NCBI RefSeq assembly: GCF_000420765.1
Contig: NZ_ATVO01000008.1
Coordinates: 1 to 64,000 of the forward strand
Direction: 5' to 3'
Length of the DNA: 64,000 nt
Source: Sandarakinorhabdus limnophila DSM 17366
GTDB lineage: Bacteria > Pseudomonadota > Alphaproteobacteria > Sphingomonadales > Sphingomonadaceae
Shown here: positions 10,289 through 18,409 of the stretch, one piece after another
Position numbering within the stretch: the first letter of the stretch is position 1
Layout of the letters: every line of letters begins with the position of its first letter
Made by a program: the position numbers and the translations under genes
Notes under the pieces: model-generated
What the model saw: the letters and a program-made list of their open reading frames with translations, nothing else
The model's database searches: none
Told to the model about the DNA's origin: nothing

Positions 10289-10596
10289 TCCTGATTGCCG
10301 CTGGCCTGATCGGGCCAGCGCGCGGCTTTCACCCGATCCCACTGCTGTTTCAGCGCCGCACGCGGTCCATCAAGTCCGTGCGTGGCTGCCTGATCTGCGA
10401 GGCCGTGGGCGACAGCACTGATGCGCGCCGTGCGGGCGTCCGGTTCTAGCCCGTCGGCCCAGGCACCAAGCGCGTGGGCGTTGAGCATGGCCAGCATGAA
10501 GACAGCGATGCCCACGGCCACCGCCATCTGCGCGAGGCCGGACAAGCCCTGATCATCCGCCTCGACATCCACCGGTGAGTCAAACTGGTCGGCCAT
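10279..10596 (-). CDS. small single-pass membrane protein of the O-acyltransferase locus
   Basis: This 105-residue protein has an acidic N-terminus, one hydrophobic segment (LAQMAVAVGIAVFMLAML, roughly residues 22-40) and a charged C-terminal half. No family is recognised. ATG 10596 has AAAGGTG nine bases upstream and starts ten bases after the MBOAT stop, so it is the last gene of that operon. It may be an accessory or partner of the acyltransferase. Its 3' end overlaps the convergent cell wall hydrolase by ten bases. Confidence 0.65.
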   Translation of the reverse strand: MADQFDSPVDVEADDQGLSGLAQMAVAVGIAVFMLAMLNAHALGAWADGLEPDARTARISAVAHGLADQAATHGLDGPRAALKQQWDRVKAARWPDQASGNQDQR

Positions 10597-10605
10597 GCTC
10601 ACCTT

Positions 10606-12018
10606 TCAGAACTGATAATAAATGAAGGCGGCGACGCCTTCGAATCGCATCGCGTCGGTGAGCAAGATCGCCAGTCCGACGGCCAGCCCCAGCACCGGCG
10701 CCGGCCATGCCGCCACGCGCCGGCCCAGTGCAGGCAGCAGGGTGGGCGGCGTGAAATGAATGGCCAGGCCGAACGCAATCAGGCCGCACAGCAGCGGGCT
10801 GGCCAACGTCAGGCCAGGGCGGAAGGCCCAAAGCTGGCTGAAATAAGCCAGCGCGCCTTCCAGCGTGTCGGCGCGGAAGAAGATCCAGCCCGCCACCACG
10901 ATGTGGAAGATGATCAGGATGGCGATGGGCTTGGGCAGCGCGGGAAAGCCTTCCGGCCGCCATTCGCGCCACAGCCGCTCGATCGCCAGCACGCCGCCGT
11001 GCAGCGCGCCCCAGATCAGGAAGGTCCATTTGGCACCGTGCCAGAAACCGCCCAGCAGCATGGTGATCATCAGGTTGCGGCAGATGAACCAAACGCCGCC
11101 ACGGTTGCCACCCAGGCTGATGTAGAGATAGTCGCGCAGCCAGCTCGACAGCGAGATATGCCAGCGCCGCCAGAAATCCTGCAGCGAGGTGGCCCTGTAT
11201 GGCTGATCGAAATTGCGCGGGAAGCGATAGCCGAGCAGCGCCGCCAGCCCCACCGCCATATCGGAATAGGCCGAAAAATCGCAGTAGATCTGAACGGCAT
11301 AGCCATAGGCACCCAGCGCGAGATCAAGGCCGGTTTGCGCCGAAGGATCGAAGAAGGTCTTGTCCACCAGGCCCGTGGCGAGCTCGCTGGCCACAACCGT
11401 CTTCTTGAACAGCCCCCAGCAGATCAGCATCAGCGCAGTCGCCACCATGCCGCGTGTCAGCCTTGGCACCGCCTTGAATTGCGGCACCAGATGGCTGGCG
11501 CGCACGATCGGCCCGGCCACGAGGTGGGGGAAAAAGCTCATCAGCAGCGTGATGTCGAGGAAGCTGGCCGGGGCTGTCTGGCGGCGGGCGATATCGATCA
11601 GGTAGCTCATGCCCTGGAAGGTGAAGAAGCTGATGCCAACCGGCAGGATGATTTCCAGCACCGGCAGATCGCGGCCCCAGCCGGCGCGGGCAAGGATGGG
11701 GGCCAACTGTTCAAGGAAGAAGCCGAAATATTTGAAGAACCCCAATATGGCGAGATTGGCCGCCACGCCGATGCCCAGCCAGGGCTGAGCGCTGCGGCCA
11801 TCATCCAGCCGGCGCTGAATGGCCTGCGCACAGCCCCAGTTGATCGCCGCCGACGCGATCAGCAGCGCCACGAAGCGCCAATCCCAGAAGCCATAGAACA
11901 CCCAGCTGGCCAGCAGCAGGATGATCTTGCGCCATTCGTTCGACGCCAGCCCCACCGTCCAGACGAGCAGCAGCACAGGCAGGAAGAACAAGCCAAAATC
12001 CAGCGTGGGGAACAGCAT
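10606..12018 (-). CDS. MBOAT-family O-acyltransferase (AlgI-like)
   Basis: This 470-residue polytopic inner-membrane protein belongs to the family that moves acyl groups across the membrane for O-acetylation of exported polysaccharides. It opens MLFPTLDFGLFFLPVLLLVW and contains SFFPHLVAGPIVRASHLVPQ, YCDFSAYSDMAVGLAALLGY and DFWRRWHISLSSWLRDYLYI. The putative active-site histidine is in LLGGFWHGAKWTFLIWG. All of these are hallmarks of AlgI/DltB-type MBOAT proteins. The start overlaps the stop of the upstream SGNH gene as TGATG, so translation is coupled. The substrate glycan cannot be told from the window; no alginate or cellulose synthase genes are adjacent. Confidence 0.92.
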   Translation of the reverse strand: MLFPTLDFGLFFLPVLLLVWTVGLASNEWRKIILLLASWVFYGFWDWRFVALLIASAAINWGCAQAIQRRLDDGRSAQPWLGIGVAANLAILGFFKYFGFFLEQLAPILARAGWGRDLPVLEIILPVGISFFTFQGMSYLIDIARRQTAPASFLDITLLMSFFPHLVAGPIVRASHLVPQFKAVPRLTRGMVATALMLICWGLFKKTVVASELATGLVDKTFFDPSAQTGLDLALGAYGYAVQIYCDFSAYSDMAVGLAALLGYRFPRNFDQPYRATSLQDFWRRWHISLSSWLRDYLYISLGGNRGGVWFICRNLMITMLLGGFWHGAKWTFLIWGALHGGVLAIERLWREWRPEGFPALPKPIAILIIFHIVVAGWIFFRADTLEGALAYFSQLWAFRPGLTLASPLLCGLIAFGLAIHFTPPTLLPALGRRVAAWPAPVLGLAVGLAILLTDAMRFEGVAAFIYYQF

Positions 12019-13340
12019 CAGTGCAGCCCGCCCACCCGTGCCGCATCCAGATCGGCCAACAACAGCCGGGCCACTTCCACGCCGCCCGCCGCGGAATAAT
12101 GGATGAAATCCGGGCCCATCAGCCCGGCCTGCATCCAGCGCACCGCCGAACAGGCCCCGCCCTGCCGTGCCCGCCAATCCCAGAAGGCGATGCCCAGATC
12201 GGCCGCCACCCGGCGCTGCACGGCGCTGGCCGCGGCCAGCGCCGGCGGGTTGAACAGCGGCAGCCCGCGCCGCACGGCACGCGGCATCGGGCCGGACAGC
12301 GTCACCGGATCGGGCGCCAGCGTACCGCCTTCATCATTCCACAACGGGATGTCGATACCGTCCACCGGCAGGCGATCGGGGGTAGCCTGAATGGCACTGT
12401 TGCAATCAGTAGCACCGCCGGGCGCGCCGCCCACCACATTGTCCCTCAATTCACGGTTGCGGCTGGCGGCATCGGGCGGACCAAGCAGCAGGATCGGCAC
12501 CGGCCCAGCCAGCCGGCGGATGCGCGCCACCTGTTCGCGAATCTGGCTTTCCAAGCGCGTGGAGTCGAAAAAGGGCGCAAAGCCTTCGTTGGTGCCAAAG
12601 GCCAGGATCACCAGATCGGCCGGCAGCGCCTGAAACTGCGCGGCGATGGTCGCCTCATCGGCGCGCCCAAGGAATTGCAGCTGCGATCCCGGCACTCCCA
12701 GATTGGAGACGACGACACCGCTTGGCCGTTCCAGCCACCAGCCGGTGATGATCGCCTCGCCAGCGACCAGTTCCAGCCGCGCGCTGTCGGTGGCGGCGCC
12801 CGGCACGATGCGGCGGCACTGCGGGCCTTCGCCAGCAAAGGCCAGTTCCTGTGTGTCGGTGCCAAGGGTGAGATTGAGGCGCGGGCCATCAGGGCTGGCC
12901 ATCACACACAGGCCAAAGGCGGTAAAACTGGCGTCGGCGGTGAGCGCCAGCGCCGACCCCGGCGCGCTGCTGCTGACCGTATAACCCGTGATACCGCGCG
13001 GCGGCCAGGGTTCTGCAGCCCCGCTGCCGAACAGGCCGCGTACGCTCCACGGCCCGGACGTGGAGACGCTCACCCCGCGCAGGCGCACCCCGGCATGCGG
13101 GCGCCCGGCCGGCATCAGGCCGCGCCCGCCATTGCCCAGCCGCGCCTGCAATGCGTCGCGCAGGGCGCCGGTGATGGCATCGCCCGCCGTGTGCGAATCG
13201 CCGATCTGCACGATATGCACGGGGCGATCCGTGGGCATCTGTGCCGCGCTGAGCGGCACGCCCGCCAGATGCTCGGCCCCGCACAGCGCCGCCAGGCACG
13301 GCGCAGCGGCAAGCGCCAGCGATGCAAGCAACGCCGGCAT
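12018..13340 (-). CDS. exported SGNH/GDSL hydrolase, probable glycan O-acetyl transfer partner
   Basis: This 440-residue protein has an N-terminal signal peptide ([19 protein letters not shown]). Block I is IVQIGDSHTAGDAITGALR with the nucleophile serine in GDSH. Block III is FGTNEG, and a late DFIHYSAAGG supplies the Asp/His pair. This set matches periplasmic SGNH esterases or acetyltransferases that accept acetyl groups from MBOAT proteins (compare AlgJ/AlgX and PatB logic). It is joined by TGATG overlaps both to the upstream DUF459-like gene and to the downstream MBOAT gene, so the three products are probably made in balance. The direction of chemistry (transfer or removal of acetyl) is not settled by sequence. 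Confidence 0.85.
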   Translation of the reverse strand: MPALLASLALAAAPCLAALCGAEHLAGVPLSAAQMPTDRPVHIVQIGDSHTAGDAITGALRDALQARLGNGGRGLMPAGRPHAGVRLRGVSVSTSGPWSVRGLFGSGAAEPWPPRGITGYTVSSSAPGSALALTADASFTAFGLCVMASPDGPRLNLTLGTDTQELAFAGEGPQCRRIVPGAATDSARLELVAGEAIITGWWLERPSGVVVSNLGVPGSQLQFLGRADEATIAAQFQALPADLVILAFGTNEGFAPFFDSTRLESQIREQVARIRRLAGPVPILLLGPPDAASRNRELRDNVVGGAPGGATDCNSAIQATPDRLPVDGIDIPLWNDEGGTLAPDPVTLSGPMPRAVRRGLPLFNPPALAAASAVQRRVAADLGIAFWDWRARQGGACSAVRWMQAGLMGPDFIHYSAAGGVEVARLLLADLDAARVGGLH

Positions 13341-14479
13341 CAGGGCCGGGGCGGTTCGGCTGGCGGCGGCGGCGTCTGCTCTGGCGGCGCCGCGGGTTGC
13401 GGCGGCAGCAGTTGCATCGGCGCTGAATCGGTGTCCGGAACAGGCGCGGCGGTGTCCGGCGCCGGGCTGGGCGCTGGCGGCGTGCTGACATCGGCTCGCG
13501 GTTCGCTGCCGGCGGTGTCCGGCGCGGGTTCAGGCGCCGTCACGGGCACATTTGCGGCCGGCGGCGGCACCAGATCTGCCGTTACCGGCTTGCCGGCGCG
13601 GGCGGTCTGCCCCCAGGCGCGCAGGCGCGTGGCCAGTGAATCGGTCAGCAGGCGATAGCCCTTCATGCTCATGTGAATGCCATCGCCGGCACGCACGAGC
13701 CACGGCACGCCATCCTTGCCCGGCAGGTGCGAGGCATAGCGGCCCTCGCCATCAACGGCGGCGGCGCGGGTATCGATGAACGGCACACCCAGATCGGCCA
13801 TCAGCGCCGCGTAAAACGCATTCAGCCCCTGCACCTGGGCATCATATTTCGGATCGCGCATCACCGGCAGGCCCACCCATACCACGCTGGCGCCCTGGGC
13901 CTGCAGCGCCTTCACATAACGGGTGATGCGCGTCGCGATTTCCGCCTTCCAGCGCGCCGACAACAGGGGTGCCACCTTGCCATTCACATAAATGCCTTGG
14001 GTGTCGTTGGCGCCGAAACTGATCACCGCCACATCCACCGGCCCTTCGGCCAGGATGCCGGCCAGCCGATCTTCCAGATTGTTCTGGGCGTAACGGGTGA
14101 AGCCGGTGGCCTGTTCGGAATGGCGCAGCACCTGAAAGGCTTCGCGGCGCGGCAACTGGTTATAGAGCGCCGCCCACAGGCCATCACCGAAACTGTCGCC
14201 AAACACGCCGATGCGGAACGCGCGCTTTTCAGCAACGGCGCGGGCCAGGCCAGCCGGCACGTCGGCCGCTGCCGCCACGGCTTGCGGCAGACCATCGACG
14301 TCCACCGCCTGCGCCGGAGCGGCGGCCGCCACCGTTACCGGCGGCCCTTCTGCTATCCAGGCGCTCAGTTGCGGCGCAAAGGCCAGGCCAATGGCAACGC
14401 CGGCCGCCACGCCGCAAAACAGCACGGCGGTGCGATCGATCAGCAGGAGAGCCGGATTGGGAGCGGTAGGATCGGACAT
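13340..14479 (-). CDS. DUF459-type SGNH hydrolase with proline-rich tail
   Basis: This 379-residue protein has an N-terminal membrane anchor (about residues 14-40). The SGNH domain runs from about residue 90 to 290, with FRIGVFGDSFGDGLWAALY (block I), SFGANDTQGIY (block III) and DGIHMSMKGYRLL (Asp/His block V). After residue 310 comes a low-complexity tail rich in Pro, Ala and Thr, which probably spans the wall or acts as a linker. It heads the tightly overlapped run into the second SGNH gene and the MBOAT gene. The two SGNH paralogues may act one after the other on the same exported polymer. This is the DUF459 family as I recall its motifs; the molecular function is not established. Confidence 0.8.
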   Translation of the reverse strand: MSDPTAPNPALLLIDRTAVLFCGVAAGVAIGLAFAPQLSAWIAEGPPVTVAAAAPAQAVDVDGLPQAVAAAADVPAGLARAVAEKRAFRIGVFGDSFGDGLWAALYNQLPRREAFQVLRHSEQATGFTRYAQNNLEDRLAGILAEGPVDVAVISFGANDTQGIYVNGKVAPLLSARWKAEIATRITRYVKALQAQGASVVWVGLPVMRDPKYDAQVQGLNAFYAALMADLGVPFIDTRAAAVDGEGRYASHLPGKDGVPWLVRAGDGIHMSMKGYRLLTDSLATRLRAWGQTARAGKPVTADLVPPPAANVPVTAPEPAPDTAGSEPRADVSTPPAPSPAPDTAAPVPDTDSAPMQLLPPQPAAPPEQTPPPPAEPPRP

Positions 14480-14525
14480 GATGTGCGCCGGTCTTCACCA
14501 CGGCCGGCGCGGAGTGGCAAGAGGG

Positions 14526-15599
14526 TCAGCCGCCGGTGAGCGGCGAAGAGCGACCAAGACGCGCCAACCGCACCTTCAACAGCGCCATGCCCACCACCGT
14601 GAGCGGCACCGCCAGCACCACGCCCAACGGGCCCATCAGCGTGCCGGCCGCAATCAGGCTGAAGATGGTGAGCACCGGCGGCAGATCGCCAAAGGTGCTT
14701 TGCGCGATCGGCATCACCACATTGCCCTGCAACTGCTGCACCACCACCAGCGCGATGATGGTGAAGATGCCGGTATCCGCCCCCTGGCCAAAACCCAGGA
14801 TCACCGTGGGCACCGCCACCAGAATGACACCCAGATAGGGCACGAATTCGCACAACCCGGCCACCAGCCCGATCGCCAGCGGCGACGGCAGGCCCACCAG
14901 CCACAGGCCCAGCGAGGTGCCCACCGCCACAAACGCCATGCCAATGGCCTGCACCTTCAGCCAGGCCGTGAGCGAAGCCCGCACCGCCGCCACGGTTTCA
15001 CTGGCACGCACCCGCGATTCCGATGGCAGCAGGGCGATCAAGCCATCGATATGCAGCCGCGGTTGCGCCGCCAGATACAGCGCCGCGACCAGCACGACCG
15101 CAAAGCCGGTGATCGCTGATCCGATATTGGCCAGCGTCGCCTGCACGATGCCCACCACCTGTTCCATCTTGGGCGCATAATTGGTCAGCTGGGAAATGAG
15201 ATCATCACCAATGGCATAACTGCGCACCCAGCTTTCCACTTGCGCCAGCGCCGCCGGGAAGCGTTCCGAAAGATGGATGAACTGTTCCACCATCATGGTG
15301 CCGAACAACCCGAAAATGGTGGCCAACGCGGCGAGCGGGATCAAGATCGCCGCCGCAATCGCCAGCGCGAACGGCAGCCGCAGCCGGCGCTGCAACAGCG
15401 CGGCAAAATCGCTGAGCATCAACCCCACCAGCGCGCTGGCAAACAACACCAGCAACAATTGCTGCAAATGCCAGGCCGCCAACGCCAGCCCGATGCCGGC
15501 CATCACCGCCAACGTGCGCCGGAACCAGCGGCCGCTGTCATCCGGGCTGGGGCCATGGCCGGGGATGTGATGGGGTTCAGTGGCGGGGGGCGTTGTCAT
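14526..15599 (-). CDS. AI-2E/PerM-family permease
   Basis: This 357-residue membrane protein has seven or eight helices. Two helices come first (LAVMAGIGLALAAWHLQQLL and SALVGLMLSDF), then a soluble mid-section, then a cluster of C-terminal helices. The family signature PSPLAIGLVAGLCEFVPYLG and the later GPLGVVLAVPLTVVGMALLK are both present. Members export small solutes or sodium, and most are of unknown substrate. It lies 46 bases upstream of the SGNH-SGNH-MBOAT run on the same strand and could share its transcript. Whether it takes part in glycan modification is a guess from position only. Confidence 0.85.
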   Translation of the reverse strand: MTTPPATEPHHIPGHGPSPDDSGRWFRRTLAVMAGIGLALAAWHLQQLLLVLFASALVGLMLSDFAALLQRRLRLPFALAIAAAILIPLAALATIFGLFGTMMVEQFIHLSERFPAALAQVESWVRSYAIGDDLISQLTNYAPKMEQVVGIVQATLANIGSAITGFAVVLVAALYLAAQPRLHIDGLIALLPSESRVRASETVAAVRASLTAWLKVQAIGMAFVAVGTSLGLWLVGLPSPLAIGLVAGLCEFVPYLGVILVAVPTVILGFGQGADTGIFTIIALVVVQQLQGNVVMPIAQSTFGDLPPVLTIFSLIAAGTLMGPLGVVLAVPLTVVGMALLKVRLARLGRSSPLTGG

Positions 15600-15640
15600 G
15601 CCATGCCATCATGGCCGCGTGAGCGGCGGAAAGAAAGAGG

Positions 15641-15680
15641 GCCTCCGGCGGGCCGGGACGAGACGGTCCGGTTTCGGATG
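15641..15680. repeat. REP-like hairpin element, single copy
   Basis: The 13-base head gcctccggcgggc is followed by a small hairpin (ccggga...tcccg-like arms around cgagacggtccgg). The same head occurs at 28888, at 36006 and, inverted, at 30021 and 36122. This copy lies between the AI-2E permease and the LysR remnant and is the only unpaired one in the window. Confidence 0.6.
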
Positions 15681-15745
15681 GTCAGGGTCGGAAAGCACCT
15701 CGTCGGCAGCCAACCCAACACACGCCAATCCGATTGGGTAAGTGA

Positions 15746-16144
15746 ATTGACGCGGAACGGGTTGTCGCTCGGGAGCGCCTCGGCCTCGTCGGCCCGCCGG
15801 GCCTGCTGCACCGCCCGCTGCGCTTTCCGCAGGATCTCACCAACCTGCCGGTGTTGTTGCCAGCGAAAGGCCTCGATATCCGCACCGGGTTCGATCAGCT
15901 GCTGGATCAGGCCGGCATCCAGCCGATTATCCTGGCCGAAGTGGACGACATGGCGATGCTGCGCCTGCTCGCCCGCTCCTCTGACGCGCTCACCCTGGTG
16001 CCGCCGATCGTGGTGAAGGACGAACTCGCCGCCGGCACGCTGGTGGAGGTGTTCACCATCCCCGGCCTGACCGAGGAGTTTCACGCCATCACCCAGCGCC
16101 GGCGATTCCCCAATCCGCTGCTGAGGGAATTGCTAGAGGGTTAG
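15746..16144 (+). pseudogene. LysR-family regulator remnant (NhaR-like effector-binding half)
   Basis: The frame is open from 15746 to the stop at 16144 but has no convincing start and no DNA-binding domain. It reads ERLGLVGPPGLLHRPLRFP, then LPVLLPAKGLDIRTGFDQLL, AEVDDMAMLRLLARSSDALT and LVPPIVVKDELAAGTLVEVF. This matches the second half of the effector domain of LysR regulators, closest in style to NhaR. About 180 N-terminal residues are missing, and a REP-like repeat lies where the upstream part should be, so this is a 5'-deleted pseudogene. It converges with and slightly overlaps ccmI. Confidence 0.72.
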
Positions 16145-17394
16145 AGCCCCATTTCCGCCGCAGCCGCCCTGATGCGCCCCTGCGCACCGGCATCCCCGGC
16201 AAAGGCCGCCAGTGCCTGATCGCGCGCCGTCTTTGCCGCCGGCACATCACCCAGCACCTGCCGGGCGCGCATCAGGCGCAGCCAGCCGGCTTCATCCTTC
16301 GGGTTGGCCTTCAGCTTTTCGGCAAGGCCATCAACCATTGAACGGATCATCGCCTGGCGATCCGACGGCTTCATCGCTTGCGCGGCCTGCACCTGTTCGC
16401 GGCTTGGGCTGGGCATCACGCCCGCCGGCGCTGCGGCATTGGCGGCGGCTGCGGCGGCCACGGGCGGAGGCAGGCCGGGCACGGCGGCGTTGCCCACCGG
16501 CTTGGTGGCGGCCAACCGCGCGGCAATGTCGATGCCGGCGGCCTGCGCCGTCTGCTGAACCACGGAACGCAACTGCGGCAGCCAGGGCGCATCCGCGGGC
16601 GAATCGGCGACCAGGCGCAACATGTCCTCGATGGCCCCCTTCCGGTCACCTTGTTCGGCCTTGCGCACGGCGAGGAAATAGCGGGCGCGCGCATCAGCAC
16701 CATCCTGCGCCGCGGCCTTTTCGAAGGCAGCGGCAGCGGCGGGCGTGATCTGGCCGCCGGCTTCCTGCACCAACGCCTCGCCATAGGCTGATTGATAGCC
16801 TTCGCCATCGGGCTTCAACGCGATCGCACGGGCATAGGCCTTGGCAGCATCGCTGTAACGAGCGGTCTGGAAATAGCTCCAGCCCAGCATGCGCCAGCCT
16901 TCCGGATCGTTGGGGTTGGCCTGCATCTTCTGTTCAAGGCCGGTGACCAGCTGGTTCACCTCGCCCTGCGCGGCGGCATCGGGCACCGGGCCAGCAGCCG
17001 GAGCGGCTGCGGGCGCGCCAGCCGGAGCAGCAGCACCCGCCAGTTCGGGCTGGCCCATGCTGACATAAAGCGCGGCGCCGGCCACGGCGACCATGGCCGC
17101 CAGGCCCAGCGCCAGGCCGGAAAGCGCCTTCTGGCCCATGGTGCGATCAAGTTCGGCCGGGATATGGCCGGCGGCCAGCAGGCGACGGCGAATCTCGTTG
17201 CGCAGCCCTTCGGCTTCGCCGGGCTGGATGCTGCCAGTGGCCAGTTGCACATCGACATCGGCCAACTGATCCTTCAGCACGGCGATGGTGGCGGCACGGG
17301 CGTCAACCCTTGCTTCGTGGCGGCGCACCAGCGGAATGGTGAGCCAGGCCGCGGCCAGGGCCGTGAGCGCAGTGAGGATAATCCAGAGTGTCAT
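16141..17394 (-). CDS. ccmI: cytochrome c maturation protein CcmI (CycH)
   Basis: This 417-residue inner-membrane TPR protein binds apocytochrome c and delivers it to the CcmF-CcmH haem lyase. Two N-terminal helices (MTLWIILTALTALAAAWLTI, and one near residue 100 reading LSGLALGLAAMVAVAGAAL) frame a cytoplasmic loop. The periplasmic part contains TPR units such as EGWRMLGWSYFQTARYSDAA and an Ala/Pro-rich linker before a last domain ending in IRAAAAEMGL. ATG 17394 is used because the first helix follows directly. It is the last gene of ccmF-G-H-I. Confidence 0.9.
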   Translation of the reverse strand: MTLWIILTALTALAAAWLTIPLVRRHEARVDARAATIAVLKDQLADVDVQLATGSIQPGEAEGLRNEIRRRLLAAGHIPAELDRTMGQKALSGLALGLAAMVAVAGAALYVSMGQPELAGAAAPAGAPAAAPAAGPVPDAAAQGEVNQLVTGLEQKMQANPNDPEGWRMLGWSYFQTARYSDAAKAYARAIALKPDGEGYQSAYGEALVQEAGGQITPAAAAAFEKAAAQDGADARARYFLAVRKAEQGDRKGAIEDMLRLVADSPADAPWLPQLRSVVQQTAQAAGIDIAARLAATKPVGNAAVPGLPPPVAAAAAANAAAPAGVMPSPSREQVQAAQAMKPSDRQAMIRSMVDGLAEKLKANPKDEAGWLRLMRARQVLGDVPAAKTARDQALAAFAGDAGAQGRIRAAAAEMGL

Positions 17395-17401
17395 GTTGGT
17401 C

Positions 17402-17860
17402 TCAGTCTTGGGGGCCCGCCAGCCGGTCAAGCTCGGCGCGTTCAGCCTCGGTGAGCGGGGTGGCATCAGGCGTTGCAACGGGCTTGCGCCGTTGCCAGAA
17501 AATCAGGCCGGCGCCGCCCAGCAACAGGATCGCGAACGGCCCCAGCCACAGCAGCAGCGTGTCGCCTTCCATCGGCGGTTTCAGCAGCACGAAATTGCCG
17601 TACCGCGCCACGACATAGTCGCGCACTTCGGCATCGCTGCTGCCCCTGGCGATCTGTTCGCGCACCAGTACCCGCAGATCGCGGGCAAGCGGCGCATCGC
17701 TGTCGTCGATGGACTGGTTCTGGCAGACAACGCAGCGCAAATCCTTGGAAATGGCGCGGGCGCGGGCTTCCTGCGCTGCATCAGGCAGCATTTCATCGGG
17801 CAGCACGGCAGCCGCCGGGGTGGCCAGCATCAGCGCCAGGGCAAGCAACGCGCGCTTCAT
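17402..17860 (-). CDS. ccmH: cytochrome c maturation protein CcmH (CycL)
   Basis: This 152-residue periplasmic thiol-redox protein, anchored by a C-terminal helix (LLLWLGPFAILLLGGAGLIF), keeps the CxxCH cysteines of apocytochrome c reduced. The signature LRCVVCQNQSIDDSDAPLA gives the active-site CVVC. A signal peptide runs from ATG 17860 (MKRALLALALMLATPAAA). It overlaps ccmG by four bases (ATGA) and is followed by ccmI after seven bases. The length is normal for the short alphaproteobacterial form. Confidence 0.93.
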   Translation of the reverse strand: MKRALLALALMLATPAAAVLPDEMLPDAAQEARARAISKDLRCVVCQNQSIDDSDAPLARDLRVLVREQIARGSSDAEVRDYVVARYGNFVLLKPPMEGDTLLLWLGPFAILLLGGAGLIFWQRRKPVATPDATPLTEAERAELDRLAGPQD

Positions 17861-18399
17861 GCTTCGGCTCGCAATTTCTGCATCAGCGGCCTGATCTGGC
17901 CTTCCCACACTTCCGGGCTGATCGGGCCGATCTGCTTGAAGCGGACCCGGCCCTTCTTGTCGACCACGAACGTCTCCGGCGCACCGGTCACGCCCAGATC
18001 AATGGCGGTGCGACCGGGGAAATCACTGCCCATGCCGGAATAGGGATCGCCGTAGCGCGCGAGGAAAGCGCGGCTGTCTTCCGGCTTGTCCTTCCAGGCG
18101 ATGCCATAAACGGGGAAGCCTTCGGCGGCAATGCGTTCCAGCACGGGGTGTTCCTGCGGGCAGGCGGCGCACCAGCTTGCCCACACGTTGAGCAGCCGCG
18201 GTTCGCCCTTGAAGCTGGCGCTGGCCAGGCCCGGACCACCGCCCGGTGCATCGGTGATGCCGGGCAGTACGAATTCGGGCAACGGCCGGTCGATCAACTG
18301 GCTCGGCAGTTCCTTGGGGTCCTGCGTCAGGCCAAAGCCCAGAAAGGCGGCAAGCCCGGCAAAGGCGATGACCGGCAGGATGAACAACACACGCTTCAT
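17857..18399 (-). CDS. ccmG: thiol:disulfide interchange protein CcmG (DsbE)
   Basis: This 180-residue membrane-anchored, thioredoxin-fold protein works with CcmH in reducing apocytochrome c. One N-terminal anchor (MKRVLFILPVIAFAGLAAFL) is followed by the domain with the WASWCAACPQEHPVL active site (CAAC) and the cis-proline in GVTGAPETFVVD. The family GVxGxPETF motif is intact. ATG 18399 gives the normal length; the frame is open far upstream only because of GC bias. The next gene, ccmF, is 10 bases upstream on the same strand. Confidence 0.94.
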   Translation of the reverse strand: MKRVLFILPVIAFAGLAAFLGFGLTQDPKELPSQLIDRPLPEFVLPGITDAPGGGPGLASASFKGEPRLLNVWASWCAACPQEHPVLERIAAEGFPVYGIAWKDKPEDSRAFLARYGDPYSGMGSDFPGRTAIDLGVTGAPETFVVDKKGRVRFKQIGPISPEVWEGQIRPLMQKLRAEA

Positions 18400-18409
18400 G
18401 ATGGGCCGC

